From Acidobacteriota bacterium (GTDB taxonomy: Bacteria; Acidobacteriota; Vicinamibacteria; Vicinamibacterales; CAVVIG01): a stretch of 32,363 nt of DNA. Both the position numbers and the translations under genes were made by a program. The DNA lies in assembly GCA_018268955.1 (NCBI GenBank), contig JAFDVO010000056.1, forward strand, positions 7,265 to 39,627. Direction: 5' to 3'. Every line of letters starts with the position of its first letter. The stretch's first letter is position 1. The notes beneath the pieces are model-generated. The model worked only from the letters and a program-made list of their open reading frames with translations. It was not told the origin of the DNA and ran no database searches. This document shows positions 23,393 through 31,620 of this stretch, in pieces.

Positions 23393-24237
23393 GGCACGAC
23401 TCCATCAAGCTGTCGCGGGCTCGCGGCCGTGGGCAGCGGTCCCAGCGCAATAAGCTGCCGCTGCACGTCGGCTCGCAGGCGATCGGCCTCGGCCCGTTCC
23501 GGGTCGGTCGGTCGGATCGATTCGAGCACGGGCAGCGCATCCCTGAGTTTCCCGCCGGCGACGAGCAGCCGCGCACGGGCCAGCGCGTTTTCCGAACGCC
23601 GCGGGACGGGGACGGCGACGAGTGCCGGCGGCGCCACGGTCGCGGCGCGATCGAAGCGCCGGGCAAGCGAGCGCTCCACCAGCGGTTCCCACCCGGTCCG
23701 CAGCATCGCCAACGCGATCACCAACGCGGCGAGGACGATCACGCCGCAGGCGAGGAGCACCGACCTCGGCAGCTGCGCACCAGGCACGGGTGCGTCTGTC
23801 GCGAGGACGAGGCGCGGCGTATCGCCGTCACTCTCGCCGACGCCGTTCCCGGTGACATCGTCGAGCCGCTCCACGCGATCGAGCAGCGCGAGCACCTCAT
23901 CCGAGGGACCGCCATGCGACATCGCTTCGTCGAGCAGGCGCCGGGCCTCCGCCCGGTCGCCCCGCCGGATGGCGTCTGCCCCGTCGTGCAGGAGCGCCTC
24001 GGACTCGCGCTGGCGCTCGGCCTGCGCGCTGCGCGCCCGCTCGATGTACGCCCGTGCGCGCGCGTGGCTGCGATCGAGGAAGAGCGCCCGTGTCCAGACG
24101 TTGATGGCCTGCTCGTATTGCTGCGCGAAGTAGTAGTCCAGCCCGGTGAGCAGCAGGTGCTCGATCTTCGCGTCGCGCTCCGCCCTGGACGTGGGCTCCT
24201 GTGCGCGGGACGTCTCGGAACGAAGCGGCTCAGACAT
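23389..24237 (-). CDS. TPR-containing single-pass membrane protein
   Basis: A 282-residue protein, not recognised by name. Residues 20-110 contain TPR-like helices (GLDYYFAQQYEQAINVWTRA, LFLDRSHARARAYIERA). A hydrophobic helix (SVLLACGVIVLAALVIALAML, about 160-180) is followed by a second helical repeat-like region (ARARLLVAGGKLRDALPVLE). It has no signal peptide, so the N-terminal TPR part is likely cytoplasmic. It is the first gene of the 11-gene run down to ribBA, with a TATAAT 25 bases upstream of its ATG (24235-24237). Its stop overlaps the RDD gene as ATGA. Confidence 0.8.
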   Translation of the reverse strand: MSEPLRSETSRAQEPTSRAERDAKIEHLLLTGLDYYFAQQYEQAINVWTRALFLDRSHARARAYIERARSAQAERQRESEALLHDGADAIRRGDRAEARRLLDEAMSHGGPSDEVLALLDRVERLDDVTGNGVGESDGDTPRLVLATDAPVPGAQLPRSVLLACGVIVLAALVIALAMLRTGWEPLVERSLARRFDRAATVAPPALVAVPVPRRSENALARARLLVAGGKLRDALPVLESIRPTDPERAEADRLRADVQRQLIALGPLPTAASPRQLDGVVP

Positions 24238-24262
24238 GGATTACAGAGGAAGGATGGAAGGG

Positions 24263-24268
24263 ATTATA
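24263..24268 (-). promoter_or_regulatory. TATAAT -10 box for the 11-gene operon
   Basis: A perfect TATAAT on the minus strand, 25 bases before the ATG of the TPR membrane protein gene, giving a leader of about 19 bases without a Shine-Dalgarno. No good -35 is visible at normal spacing. Confidence 0.5.
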
Positions 24269-24277
24269 CGCACAATC

Positions 24278-24283
24278 TACAAT
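24278..24283 (+). promoter_or_regulatory. Candidate -10 box (TACAAT) for ftcD
   Basis: TACAAT ends 10 bases before the ftcD ATG, so the transcript would have a leader of only about 3-4 bases and no ribosome site. It lies back to back with the minus-strand TATAAT in a 56-base divergent gap. Confidence 0.4.
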
Positions 24284-24293
24284 CGCCCATTCC

Positions 24294-25196
24294 ATGATCG
24301 AATCGGTTCCCAACGTCAGCGAAGGCGTCCGGAGCACGGTGGTCGACGCCATTGCCGCAGCCATCGACGCGACCCCGCATGTCCTGCTCCTGAACCATTC
24401 GGCGGATCCGTCGCACAACCGCTCGGTCTACACGTGTGCGGGTGACGGTGCCAGGGTGGTCGACGCCCTCCTGAGCCTCGTCCGCATCGCCGTCGAGCAG
24501 ATTGACATGCGGCAGCACCACGGGGCACACCCACGCATCGGGGCCGTCGACGTCGTCCCCTTCATCCCGCTGTCAGGCTCGTCGATTGACGAGTGTGTCG
24601 CGCTGTCGCGGACATTCGCACGCACTGTGGCCGAGCGGTTCTCGATCCCTGTGTTCCTGTACGAACGATCCGCCTCCGTCCCGCATCGGCAGCGGCTCGA
24701 AGAGATCCGTCGTGGACAGTTCGAAGGGCTCGCCGACAAGCTGACCCTTCCCGACTGGCAGCCGGACTTCGGCCCGTCGCACCCGCACCCGACCGCTGGA
24801 GCCATGGTCACTGGAGCGCGGATGCCGCTGATCGCCTTCAACATCAACCTGACCACCGACCGGGTCGATGTGGCGTCGGCTATCGCACGGGTCATCCGCG
24901 AGCGGAACGGCGGGCTGCCGTGCGTCAAGGCGCTCGGACTCTTCCTGCCGCACCTCGGGATCGCACAGGTGTCGATGAACCTGACCGACTACACGCGGAC
25001 GCCGGTCCAGGCGGTGTTCGATGCGGTGGAGCGGGAGGCGCACGCCCGCGGCGTCGGCGTGCTGGAGTCGGAACTGATTGGCCTCATCCCAGCCGACGCA
25101 CTCGCCGGGACGTCCGCGGATCGGCTGAAGCTGACAGGCTTCTCTCCGGAGCGCGTGCTGGAACACGCGATAGCCCTCCGAACGCAGAAATTCTAG
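24294..25196 (+). CDS. ftcD: Glutamate formimidoyltransferase (monofunctional FtcD)
   Basis: A 300-residue protein covering the N- and C-subdomains of formiminotransferase but not the cyclodeaminase domain of the fused enzyme. Signatures are MIESVPNVSEG, DPSHNRSVYTCAGD, QIDMRQHHGAHPRIGAVDVV, FLYERSA, and MVTGARMPLIAFNINLTT. It moves the formimino group from N-formimino-glutamate (histidine breakdown) to tetrahydrofolate. The start is ATG at 24294-24296, matching the conserved MIE-VPN-SEG start; the frame is open further upstream across the divergent promoter but that part shows no family character. The stop shares the CTAG with the convergent regulator gene. No other hut gene is visible. Confidence 0.93.
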   Translation: MIESVPNVSEGVRSTVVDAIAAAIDATPHVLLLNHSADPSHNRSVYTCAGDGARVVDALLSLVRIAVEQIDMRQHHGAHPRIGAVDVVPFIPLSGSSIDECVALSRTFARTVAERFSIPVFLYERSASVPHRQRLEEIRRGQFEGLADKLTLPDWQPDFGPSHPHPTAGAMVTGARMPLIAFNINLTTDRVDVASAIARVIRERNGGLPCVKALGLFLPHLGIAQVSMNLTDYTRTPVQAVFDAVEREAHARGVGVLESELIGLIPADALAGTSADRLKLTGFSPERVLEHAIALRTQKF

Positions 25197-26587
25197 GTTC
25201 CGTGAGGTTCGTCCGCCTCCGGCCGTCTCGAAGGCGCGATGCCGTAGCCGCGCATCTTCTTGTACAGGTTGCTGCGTTCGACGCCGAGCACCTCGGCGGT
25301 CCGTGACATGTTGCCGTGCTGCTCGGCCAGCGTGCGCAGGATGAAGTCCCGCTCGAACTGTTCGCGCGCGTCGTGCAGGGACAACCGTGTCGACTCGAGC
25401 GTCTCGCCGGTCACCACCCGCGCCACGCCCGGGGCGAGGAACCCGAGGTCTTCGGCCTGGATCACGTCGCCCGGCACCATGATCACGAGCCGCTCGATGA
25501 CGTTGCGCAGTTCGCGGACATTGCCGGGCCACTCGTACTGCTGCAAGCGCGCCAGCGCTCCGTGGTCGAAGCGCTTCGGCCTCCGCCCGTACTCGCCGGC
25601 GAACTCGCCCATGAAGTGGTCGGCCAGCAGCGGGATGTCCTCCTGCCGGTCCCGCAGCGGTGGAACGTAGACAGGAATGACGTTCAGGCGGAAGTAGAGG
25701 TCCTCGCGGAAATTCCCCGCCCGGATCTCGGCGAGCAGGTCCTTGTTGGTGGCGGCGAGCACGCGCGCATCGACCCTGATGCGTGCCGTCCCGCCCACCT
25801 GCTCCATCGTCTGCTCCTGCAGGACGCGCAGCACCTTCGCCTGCGTCTTTAGGCTCATGTCCGCGATCTCGTCGAGGAAGATGGTTCCGCCATCGGCAAG
25901 CTCGAACTTGCCGCGGCGATCCGCGACGGCACCGGTAAACGCCCCGCGCACGTGGCCGAACAGTTCGCTCTCGATGAGCTCCTCGGGAATCGCGGCGCAG
26001 TTCACCTCGACGAACGGACCTGCACGGCGGCGACTCAGCGAATGCAGAGTTCGCGCGACCAGTTCCTTGCCCGTGCCGTTCTCCCCGTAAATCAGCACGC
26101 GCCCGTTGCTGGGCGCGGCCATCGCCACCTGCTCGCGCAGCCGGCGCATCGCCTGGCTCTCCCCCACCATGGTGCGCGTGCGGTCGACGCGCGCGCGCAG
26201 GGCGCGGTTCTCGTCCTCGAGCGAGCGCTGCCGCAGGGCGTTGCGCACGACCAGCAGGGTCTTGTCGATCGACAGCGGCTTCTCGACGAAGTCGAATGCG
26301 CCCAGCTTGATGGCCTTCACCGCCGACTCGATGCTCCCGTGCCCGGAGATCAGCACGACCGGCGTGTCCACCTGCCGCTCGCGCAGCTTCTGCAGGGTCG
26401 CGAGGCCGTCCATGCCAGGCATCCAGACATCCAGCACGATGAGGTCCACAGGCGCACGCGCCACACGGTCCAGGCACGCTTCGCCTGTCGCCACCGCATC
26501 GACGCTGTACCCCTCGTCACGGAGCACTCCGCCGAGTGAACTCCGCACGCCAGGCTCGTCGTCGACGATGAGGATGGTAGGCTTCAC
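25193..26587 (-). CDS. Sigma54-dependent response regulator, NtrX/NtrC type
   Basis: A 464-residue three-domain regulator. The receiver has the DDE acidic pocket, phosphorylation Asp53 and Lys103. The AAA+ domain has Walker A GENGTGKE (168-175), the sigma54-contact loop GAFTGA (215-220), and FLDEIADMSLKTQAKVLR. The C-terminal Fis-type HTH reads GNMSRTAEVLGVERSNLYKK. The GAFTGA loop means it should activate sigma54 promoters. The start is GTG at 26585-26587, overlapping the kinase stop as GTGA, so it is the partner of that kinase. The pair resembles NtrY-NtrX; the signal is unknown. The stop overlaps that of ftcD within one CTAG. Confidence 0.93.
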   Translation of the reverse strand: MKPTILIVDDEPGVRSSLGGVLRDEGYSVDAVATGEACLDRVARAPVDLIVLDVWMPGMDGLATLQKLRERQVDTPVVLISGHGSIESAVKAIKLGAFDFVEKPLSIDKTLLVVRNALRQRSLEDENRALRARVDRTRTMVGESQAMRRLREQVAMAAPSNGRVLIYGENGTGKELVARTLHSLSRRRAGPFVEVNCAAIPEELIESELFGHVRGAFTGAVADRRGKFELADGGTIFLDEIADMSLKTQAKVLRVLQEQTMEQVGGTARIRVDARVLAATNKDLLAEIRAGNFREDLYFRLNVIPVYVPPLRDRQEDIPLLADHFMGEFAGEYGRRPKRFDHGALARLQQYEWPGNVRELRNVIERLVIMVPGDVIQAEDLGFLAPGVARVVTGETLESTRLSLHDAREQFERDFILRTLAEQHGNMSRTAEVLGVERSNLYKKMRGYGIAPSRRPEADEPHGT

Positions 26588-28869
26588 GTGCGATCAGCCG
26601 GCATGGCCGGTCCGGGGACGAGGGGCTCGCATGGCAGTTCGATGGTGAATCGTGTTCCGGTCGGCTGGTTGTCGCTCGCGTCGATCGTGCCCCCGTGCTC
26701 CGCGATGATGCGGCGCACGATGGCCAGGCCGAGGCCGCTGCCCCTGCGCTTGGTTGAATAGTACGGCAGGAAGAGCTTCTCGCGATCGCCGGGCGGGATG
26801 CCAGGTCCGTTGTCGGCGATCACAAGCCGAACGAGGTGGTTCGGCGAGTCGACGCCGGTCTCGAGGGTAATGCGGCCACGACGATCCATCGCTTCGATCG
26901 CGTTGTCGATCACGTTGATGACCACGCGGCGGATCTGCTCCGGATCGAGCCGGACGGGCGGGAGCCCCTCGGCATACCGCCGCTCGAAGGTGACGTCGGC
27001 AAACAGCCCGTCATAGAGCGTCAACGTGCCGTCGACGAGCTGATGCAGGTCGGTCGGTGAGGTCCGCGGCTGCGGCATCCGCGCGAACTGCGAGAACTCA
27101 TCGACCAGCCCCTTCAGCGACTCGACCTCTCCGATGATCGTCCCGGTGCACTCCTCGACGAGCGCTCGGGCGCCCGACGGCGCATCCGAAAAGTGGCGCT
27201 TGAGGCGCTCGGCCGACAGCTGAATCGGCGTCAGTGGGTTCTTGATTTCGTGCGCCAGCCGTCGAGCCACTTCACGCCAGGCCGCCACGCGCTGCGCGCG
27301 GATGAGCGGCGTGACGTCGTCGATCACCAGAATGTGCCCTTCGGACGTACCGGCTTCACCGGCAAGGGGGGTCGCTACCACCGTGAGATGCGCTTCGTGG
27401 CCGTCGCGCACGATCGTCACTTCCCGTTCCAGCCCCGCCTGCCGCGACGTGGACGCGGGATGCAGCAGGGCACCGAACGGCTCGAGGTCGGCGCGGTCGA
27501 ACACGGCGGCTGCCGGCTCGCCGATGATGGTGCGTGGCACGCCCAGCAGACGTGCCGCGGCCGTGTTGACCGTCGTCACGACCCCACTTGCGTTGATCGA
27601 GACGACCCCGGTCGTAATCCGCTCGAGAATCGTCTCGACGTACCGGCGACGCTGCTCGAGTGCGCGCGTGGTCTGCTCCACGGCGAGCCGGCTCGCCGCC
27701 AGTTCCCCCGCCATCGTGTTGAAGGCTTCCGTCAGGGAGCCGAACTCGTCATCGCTCTGCGGCTCGACACGCTGGTCGAGATGCCCGGCACCGATCTCCC
27801 GAGCTGCGTGCGCCAGCAGCTGCACGGGCCGCGTGATCCGCTTGGCGAGGTAGAGCCCCATCCATGTGGCGCCCACGAGAATCATCAGCGTCACCATGAG
27901 GAAGAACAGCAGGTAGACGCCTGTCAGCGGACGGCTGAAGACGCGGAGCTGGTTGTACTGCTCGAACGCCTGCGTCATCCGCCTGGATCGCGCCGCGATC
28001 GTCCCCTGCAGGTGCCCGGTCGCCACCACCACGCCTGACACGCGGCCATCGTCGTCGCGCACGAGCGCGGCCGCGTGCAACAGGTCGCCCTGATCACCGT
28101 AGGTGTCCACGCGGCGAGGTTCGCTCGTGCCGCCCAGCACCTCCCGTGCGAGGGCATCGGCCGCCTCGCGTCGATAGATCGCTGGGGGAGACGCCTCGAC
28201 GGCGAACACCTGCACTGGCGCTGGCGATCCCTCCGCAGGAACCCTATACACCTGCGCCACCTGCACGTGATCCGCCGACACCTCTGGCGCAATCGCCTCC
28301 CGCAGGGCATTGAGGTCATCGGTCTCGAAATCCGCGCCTCCGAGCACCCGCGCAATGCGCGCGGCGTGCTCGGCGACCAGCACCTGCCGATCCTGGTAGT
28401 AGTCGCCCGCGATCTCGTTCGCCGACGCGAGGATCTGGTCCATCGGCGTGTTGAACCACCGGCCGACGCTCGTGCGAATCAGCTCGCTGCCGACGGCAAG
28501 CACGAGGACCGCCGGAATGAGGGTCATGCCGATCAGCAGCGCGACGAGCTTGGCCCTGAAGCGGGCAAAGGGCCCGCCCCGGCGACGCTCGACGACGAGC
28601 TTGACGATGTTGCGCGCCAGCACGAAGACCAGCGCGATCACCATCGTGAGATCGGCTGCAATCAGGGCATAGAGCACGAACTCCGCGAGGTAGTCCGGCG
28701 CCAGCCCCTGGGAGCGGTTGGCGTACGTGAGGATGGCCACCAGCAGCCCGATCAGGATGCCGATGCCGGCGAGGATCAGGCGCGGGTTGTCGCGAAACGG
28801 TGGACGCGCCGCTGGTGGCGCGTCGCCTGCCGCGCGGTCCGGTGAGATGGTCGGCAGCGTGCCTGCCAC
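26584..28869 (-). CDS. NtrY-like membrane sensor histidine kinase
   Basis: A 761-residue kinase. Helices lie at about 31-49, 61-86 and 108-130, followed by an extracytoplasmic sensor region to about 316 and a fourth helix (VYLLFFLMVTLMILVGATWM). HAMP begins near 342 (KRITRPVQLLAHAAREIGAG), a PAS domain lies at about 410-520, HisKA has the phospho-acceptor His540 in RLAHEIKNPLTPIQLS, and HATPase has the N box DNAIEAM (Asn656), DNGPGIPPGD and GSGLGLAIVRRI. This layout matches NtrY. The GTG at 28867-28869 follows nrdR by four bases. It is coupled to the response regulator. Confidence 0.93.
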   Translation of the reverse strand: MAGTLPTISPDRAAGDAPPAARPPFRDNPRLILAGIGILIGLLVAILTYANRSQGLAPDYLAEFVLYALIAADLTMVIALVFVLARNIVKLVVERRRGGPFARFRAKLVALLIGMTLIPAVLVLAVGSELIRTSVGRWFNTPMDQILASANEIAGDYYQDRQVLVAEHAARIARVLGGADFETDDLNALREAIAPEVSADHVQVAQVYRVPAEGSPAPVQVFAVEASPPAIYRREAADALAREVLGGTSEPRRVDTYGDQGDLLHAAALVRDDDGRVSGVVVATGHLQGTIAARSRRMTQAFEQYNQLRVFSRPLTGVYLLFFLMVTLMILVGATWMGLYLAKRITRPVQLLAHAAREIGAGHLDQRVEPQSDDEFGSLTEAFNTMAGELAASRLAVEQTTRALEQRRRYVETILERITTGVVSINASGVVTTVNTAAARLLGVPRTIIGEPAAAVFDRADLEPFGALLHPASTSRQAGLEREVTIVRDGHEAHLTVVATPLAGEAGTSEGHILVIDDVTPLIRAQRVAAWREVARRLAHEIKNPLTPIQLSAERLKRHFSDAPSGARALVEECTGTIIGEVESLKGLVDEFSQFARMPQPRTSPTDLHQLVDGTLTLYDGLFADVTFERRYAEGLPPVRLDPEQIRRVVINVIDNAIEAMDRRGRITLETGVDSPNHLVRLVIADNGPGIPPGDREKLFLPYYSTKRRGSGLGLAIVRRIIAEHGGTIDASDNQPTGTRFTIELPCEPLVPGPAMPADRT

Positions 28870-28873
28870 AGTC

Positions 28874-29335
28874 CTACTGCTTCTCGACGGTCAGCAGACC
28901 CTTCAGTTCGTCCATGAACTCGCCGATGTCACGGAAGTGGCGGTAGACGGAGGCGAATCGCACGTAGGCGACCTTGTCGAGCTTCTTCAGCTCCTCCATC
29001 ACGAACGCCCCGATTTCCGCCGTCGGGATTTCACGCTCGGGGCGCTCCTGCAAGGTCGACTCGACGCGGTCTGCCACCGCCTCGATCGACTTCAGGCTGA
29101 CGGGACGCTTCTCACAGGCCTTGAGCAGGCCGTTCACCAGCTTCTGCCGATCGAAGCGCTCGCGCGTGCCGTCCTTCTTCACCACCATGTAGGGGATCTC
29201 GTCGATCCGCTCGTAGCTCGTGAAGCGCTTGCCGCATTCGAGGCATTCGCGACGCCGCCGAATGACTTCCCCTTCCTTGCTCTCGCGTGAATCGACGACC
29301 TTGTCGCCGAGGTTTCCACAGTACGGACACTTCAT
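28874..29335 (-). CDS. nrdR: Transcriptional repressor NrdR
   Basis: A 153-residue NrdR with an N-terminal zinc ribbon (CPYC at 3-6, CLECGKRF at 31-38) and an ATP-cone domain ([20 protein letters not shown] onward). It represses ribonucleotide reductase genes in response to dATP/ATP. No nrd gene is in the window, so its targets are elsewhere. It lies three bases after the flippase-like gene and four before the kinase gene. Its start ATG (29333-29335) has only a distant AAGGGA upstream. Confidence 0.97.
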   Translation of the reverse strand: MKCPYCGNLGDKVVDSRESKEGEVIRRRRECLECGKRFTSYERIDEIPYMVVKKDGTRERFDRQKLVNGLLKACEKRPVSLKSIEAVADRVESTLQERPEREIPTAEIGAFVMEELKKLDKVAYVRFASVYRHFRDIGEFMDELKGLLTVEKQ

Positions 29336-29338
29336 AGG

Positions 29339-30373
29339 TCACACCGTCCCTTCGGTGTCGGCCTTCTCCGCCAGGGTGCGCATGCGGGACAGGTTCAGTC
29401 CCTCGTGGGCGGCGAACAGGAGCCCCAGGAGGAGGCTCGGTCCGACGGTGAAGAGGTGCAGGACGATCGCCGCGCCGACGGCAGCAGCTTCGGCGGCGCC
29501 GAAGAACGTGGTGGCCGCCACACGGAATGCCTCGTGGAACCCGCCAACTGCGCCTGGCGTCGGCACCGCCACGCCCACGGTCAGCAGCGCGATGACGAGG
29601 AAGGACCCGGCAAACGGCACCGCCAGATGGAAGGCCACCGCAACGGCCCAGATGCCGGCGGCAATCGACAGCCATAGCGGAAAGGAGAGCAACAGGGACA
29701 CGGCCAGGCGGCCGGGCCGACGCACGGCGCCGAGCCCCGTGGCGAACTTCTCGGCGACCCGCGCGAGCAACCCCGCCAGGGTCGACGGCAGCACCGCTTC
29801 CAACCGGGCGAGGCTTTCGGCCAGCCGCGCCGGATTTCCGGCCAGCAGGAAGAGCACGCCGAGCCCGACGATGGCCGCGGCGCCCGCCACGGTGCCGCCC
29901 CACTTCACTGCACGAAAGGCGACCTCATTCGTGGCGTCCGGAGCTGGCGCGAAGAACGCCACGTATACCGCGAGCAGGGTCAGCACCGCGACCATGTCCA
30001 GCAGCCGCTCGAGGATGACGGTCGCGAAGGCACCCGTCGCGGTGATGTTCTGCTGCTGGCGCGACAGGAAGTACGGCCGGATGACCTCGCCCGCGCGCCC
30101 AGGCAGGACGGCGCTCGCAGCAAAGCCGACCGCGGTCGCGCGGAAGGCCGGTCCGAAGCGCGTGTGCCCGATCGGCTCGAGCAGGTACTGCCAGCGCCAG
30201 GCGCGGATCGCCAGGTTGACGAGCATGGTGAGCAGCGAGAACGCCAGCCACATCGGGCTCGCGTGGAGAATCTGTCGTCCCACCGCCGCCAGGTCGACGT
30301 TGCGCAGGAAGACCGCGACCAACGCCACAGCCAGCAGGAGGACAATGGCAACGCGCAGGTGGGGCGACCGCAT
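29339..30373 (-). CDS. Lysylphosphatidylglycerol synthase TM-region / flippase-like membrane protein
   Basis: A 344-residue polytopic membrane protein, about eight helices, of the UPF0104/AglD-MprF N-terminal family. Typical segments are AIRAWRWQYLLEPIG, ASAVLPGRAGEVIRPYFLSR and VGVAVPTPGAVGGFHEAF. MprF relatives flip lipids; this stand-alone domain has no lysyl-transferase part, so a lipid-translocation role is an inference. The ATG at 30371-30373 has AGGGG upstream, with a TATAGT (minus strand) 13 bases before the start. It is the first gene of the nrdR-kinase-regulator operon. Confidence 0.88.
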   Translation of the reverse strand: MRSPHLRVAIVLLLAVALVAVFLRNVDLAAVGRQILHASPMWLAFSLLTMLVNLAIRAWRWQYLLEPIGHTRFGPAFRATAVGFAASAVLPGRAGEVIRPYFLSRQQQNITATGAFATVILERLLDMVAVLTLLAVYVAFFAPAPDATNEVAFRAVKWGGTVAGAAAIVGLGVLFLLAGNPARLAESLARLEAVLPSTLAGLLARVAEKFATGLGAVRRPGRLAVSLLLSFPLWLSIAAGIWAVAVAFHLAVPFAGSFLVIALLTVGVAVPTPGAVGGFHEAFRVAATTFFGAAEAAAVGAAIVLHLFTVGPSLLLGLLFAAHEGLNLSRMRTLAEKADTEGTV

Positions 30374-30386
30374 GCAGGTTGCCCCT

Positions 30387-30392
30387 ACTATA
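30387..30392 (-). promoter_or_regulatory. Candidate -10 box (TATAGT) for the flippase-nrdR operon
   Basis: TATAGT on the minus strand ends 13 bases before the ATG at 30371-30373. No clear -35 is seen. It would give a very short leader. Confidence 0.35.
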
Positions 30393-30435
30393 CCGCTCTA
30401 GCTGCATGGCCCGCGTGCAACGCTACATGTTGTTG

Positions 30436-30465
30436 TTGATAGGGCGCGCGGGCTCCCGGTAACAT
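30436..30465 (+). promoter_or_regulatory. Candidate purC promoter
   Basis: TTGATA (30436-30441) and TAACAT (30460-30465) with an 18-base spacer. The predicted start near 30472 leaves a 20-base leader containing GAGG before the GTG of purC. Inferred from pattern. Confidence 0.45.
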
Positions 30466-30491
30466 CCGGCATTTCGCCGACGCGAGGTCCC

Positions 30492-31406
30492 GTGCCGTCC
30501 GCTCCGATTCTCCAGACCACCATTGCCAATCGCCCACCTGACCGTCACGGGAAGGTGCGCGACATCTTCGAGTTCGGCGATCGCCTCCTGTTCGTCGCCA
30601 CCGATCGCATCTCGGCGTTCGACTACGTCCTGGGCTCCGGGATTCCGGACAAGGGCAAGGTCCTGACGCAGATTTCCGCGTTCTGGTTCGAGCGGACGAA
30701 GCATCTGGTCCCGAACCATCTCCTCTCGACGCAGGTGTCGGACTTCCCTGCGGAGGCACGCGGCGACGCCGCGACGCTCGAGGGACGTACGATGCTGGTC
30801 CGCCGCACGGAGCCGCTGCCGATCGAATGCGTGGCGCGCGGGTACCTCTCGGGTTCCGGGTGGAAGGACTATCAGGCGACCGGCGCCGTCTGCGGCATCA
30901 CGTTGCCGTCCGGATTGCGCGAATCGGACCGGCTGCCAGAGCCGATCTTCACGCCAGCCACCAAGGCCCAGAGCGGCCACGACATCAACATCAGCGAAAC
31001 GGAGGCCGCGCGGCTGGTGGACCCGGCCGTGCTCGCCCGGGCGAAAGCGCTGACCCTTCAGCTCTACGCCGAAGGGGCCGCCCACGCCGAATCGTGCGGC
31101 ATCATCGTCGCCGACACGAAGTTCGAGTTCGGCCTGCTGCCTGACGACGGCCGTCCGGCTGCGGACCGACTGATCCTGATTGACGAGGTCCTCACGCCCG
31201 ACTCGTCCCGGTTCTGGCCGAAGGACGGGTACGCGCCGGGCGGCGCCCAGCCAAGCTTCGACAAGCAGTTCGTGCGCGACTACCTCGAAGCCATCAAGTG
31301 GAACAAGCAGCCTCCGGTCCCCTCGCTGCCGGACGACGTCGTGATGCGGACGCGCGAGAAATACATGGAGGCCTATCGTCGGCTTACCGGCAGGGACCTC
31401 GCGTGA
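30492..31406 (+). CDS. purC: SAICAR synthase (phosphoribosylaminoimidazole-succinocarboxamide synthase)
   Basis: A 304-residue PurC of the longer (yeast ADE1-like) type. Signatures are HGKVRDIFEFGDRLLFVATD, RISAFDYVLGSGIPDKGKVL, PIECVARGYLSGSGWKDY, IIVADTKFEFGL and LIDEVLTPDSSRFWP. It ligates Asp to CAIR in purine synthesis. GTG at 30492-30494 is preceded by GAGG (about 5 bases spacing) and is the start of the conserved region. It overlaps the following small regulator as GTGA. No other pur gene is in the window. Confidence 0.97.
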   Translation: MPSAPILQTTIANRPPDRHGKVRDIFEFGDRLLFVATDRISAFDYVLGSGIPDKGKVLTQISAFWFERTKHLVPNHLLSTQVSDFPAEARGDAATLEGRTMLVRRTEPLPIECVARGYLSGSGWKDYQATGAVCGITLPSGLRESDRLPEPIFTPATKAQSGHDINISETEAARLVDPAVLARAKALTLQLYAEGAAHAESCGIIVADTKFEFGLLPDDGRPAADRLILIDEVLTPDSSRFWPKDGYAPGGAQPSFDKQFVRDYLEAIKWNKQPPVPSLPDDVVMRTREKYMEAYRRLTGRDLA

Positions 31407-31615
31407 TCTCCGAGCGGCTCGACAAACTCGTCGAGGAGATGGTCGCCAAAGGGGTCCAGTTCGACGACGCCGTGCATGAGTTCGAGAAGCGCTTTATCGT
31501 GAAGGTGCTCGGCGCGAACGACGGATCGCTCACCCGCACGGCCGAGATCCTCGGCATCCACCGCAACACGCTCACCCGGAAGATGGGCGAATACAAGATC
31601 AAGAAGCGTTCGTGA
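31403..31615 (+). CDS. Solitary Fis-type helix-turn-helix protein
   Basis: A 70-residue protein made of a helical N-terminal half (ISERLDKLVEEMVAKGVQFD) and a Fis/HTH_8 domain (NDGSLTRTAEILGIHRNTLT then RKMGEYKI). It resembles the C-terminal DNA-binding domain of NtrC-type regulators without receiver or AAA+ parts, like Fis itself. The start is GTG at 31403-31405, overlapping the purC stop (GTGA); the frame is open further upstream only inside purC. Coupling to purC suggests co-expression with purine synthesis. The target sites are unknown. Confidence 0.85.
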   Translation: MISERLDKLVEEMVAKGVQFDDAVHEFEKRFIVKVLGANDGSLTRTAEILGIHRNTLTRKMGEYKIKKRS

Positions 31616-31620
31616 AATTG

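Noticed and set aside
24201..24293. Longer N-terminus for FtcD starting at 24201
   Set aside because: The extra 31 codons cross the divergent promoter and lack family character; MIESVPNVSEG is the usual start.
24573..26477. 634-codon open frame on the minus strand across ftcD and the response regulator
   Set aside because: It runs through two unrelated real genes and is composed of Arg/Gly/Ala-rich sequence; it is a frame shadow.
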